A stretch of DNA of 24,806 nucleotides from a bacterium (lineage in GTDB: Bacteria; SZUA-79; Acidulodesulfobacterales; Acidulodesulfobacteraceae): NCBI GenBank assembly GCA_021813595.1, contig JAKAKF010000047.1, positions 1 to 24,806 of the forward strand, given 5' to 3'. Positions within the stretch are counted from its first letter, which is position 1. The number at the start of each line of letters is the position of its first letter. Positions 24,764 through 24,806 of this stretch are shown piece after piece. The notes under the pieces are model-generated. The model worked only from the letters and a program-made list of their open reading frames with translations, had not been told where the DNA came from and did no database searches. The translations under genes were made by a program, and so were the position numbers.

Positions 24764-24806
24764 TTTTTTATTTATAAATTTTAACCTTTACCAAAAAGCC
24801 CTATAA

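Noticed and set aside
24764..24806. CydX small subunit or terminator after cydB
   Set aside because: Only 43 bp remain; no start with ribosome site and no hairpin is visible.
1..24806. CRISPR arrays, tRNA or rRNA genes, prophage or transposase genes
   Set aside because: No regularly spaced repeats, cloverleaf-like sequence, rRNA segment or transposase/integrase motif was seen on either strand.

Overview
The window is one continuous, AT-rich, gene-dense stretch of bacterial chromosome. Every supported gene lies on the + strand. I see no tRNA, rRNA, CRISPR array, intact transposon or phage gene. A HlyD/EmrA-type adaptor and a bifunctional class A penicillin-binding protein point to a Gram-negative cell. 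The heme genes follow the siroheme-dependent route (AhbC and AhbD beside HemA, HemC, CobA-HemD and a precorrin-2 dehydrogenase), which is known from sulfate-reducing bacteria and archaea. My best guess is a Desulfobacterota/deltaproteobacterial-type anaerobe or microaerophile, possibly of the acidophilic Acidulodesulfobacterales kind. That placement is inference.

Layout. (1) 47-2852: EmrA-EmrB-type drug efflux pair, with an 89-bp inverted-repeat element in the gap between the two genes. (2) 2967-5354: class A PBP (PBP1A type). (3) 5390-6442: MoaA for molybdopterin synthesis. (4) 6523-9973: gyrA overlapping gpsA. (5) 10031-11037: an OsmC-family protein and an AMMECR1-domain (AmrA) protein. (6) 11037-18892: heme island, in order precorrin-2 dehydrogenase, HemX/CcsA-like membrane protein, hemA, hemC, cobA-hemD fusion, ahbC, ahbD. 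(7) 18913-22037: RDD membrane protein and polA. (8) 22038-22319: a 282-bp AT-rich regulatory gap. (9) 22320-24763: cydAB, the cytochrome bd quinol oxidase.

How they work together. HemA starts tetrapyrrole synthesis from glutamyl-tRNA, and HemC and HemD make uroporphyrinogen III. The CobA domain and the precorrin-2 dehydrogenase lead to sirohydrochlorin/siroheme, and AhbC and AhbD finish heme b. HemL, HemB and the siroheme decarboxylase AhbAB are not in the window and must be elsewhere. The cyd operon, about 3.4 kb further on, encodes a heme-rich O2 reductase that would use this heme, so an oxygen-independent heme route sits close to an oxygen-consuming enzyme.

The most unusual sequence-level observations are these. 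Two 29-nt palindromes 3.5 kb apart share an AATT-N-AATT core but have unrelated, self-complementary arms. Several genes without a Shine-Dalgarno sequence carry a TATAAT-like box 6-11 nt before the start codon, which hints at leaderless mRNAs. The DNA polymerase I has lost its proofreading residues. The cyd promoter region has two TTGACA promoters flanking a palindrome. I did not find a convincing wholly new multi-gene system; the coding content is mostly recognisable housekeeping.
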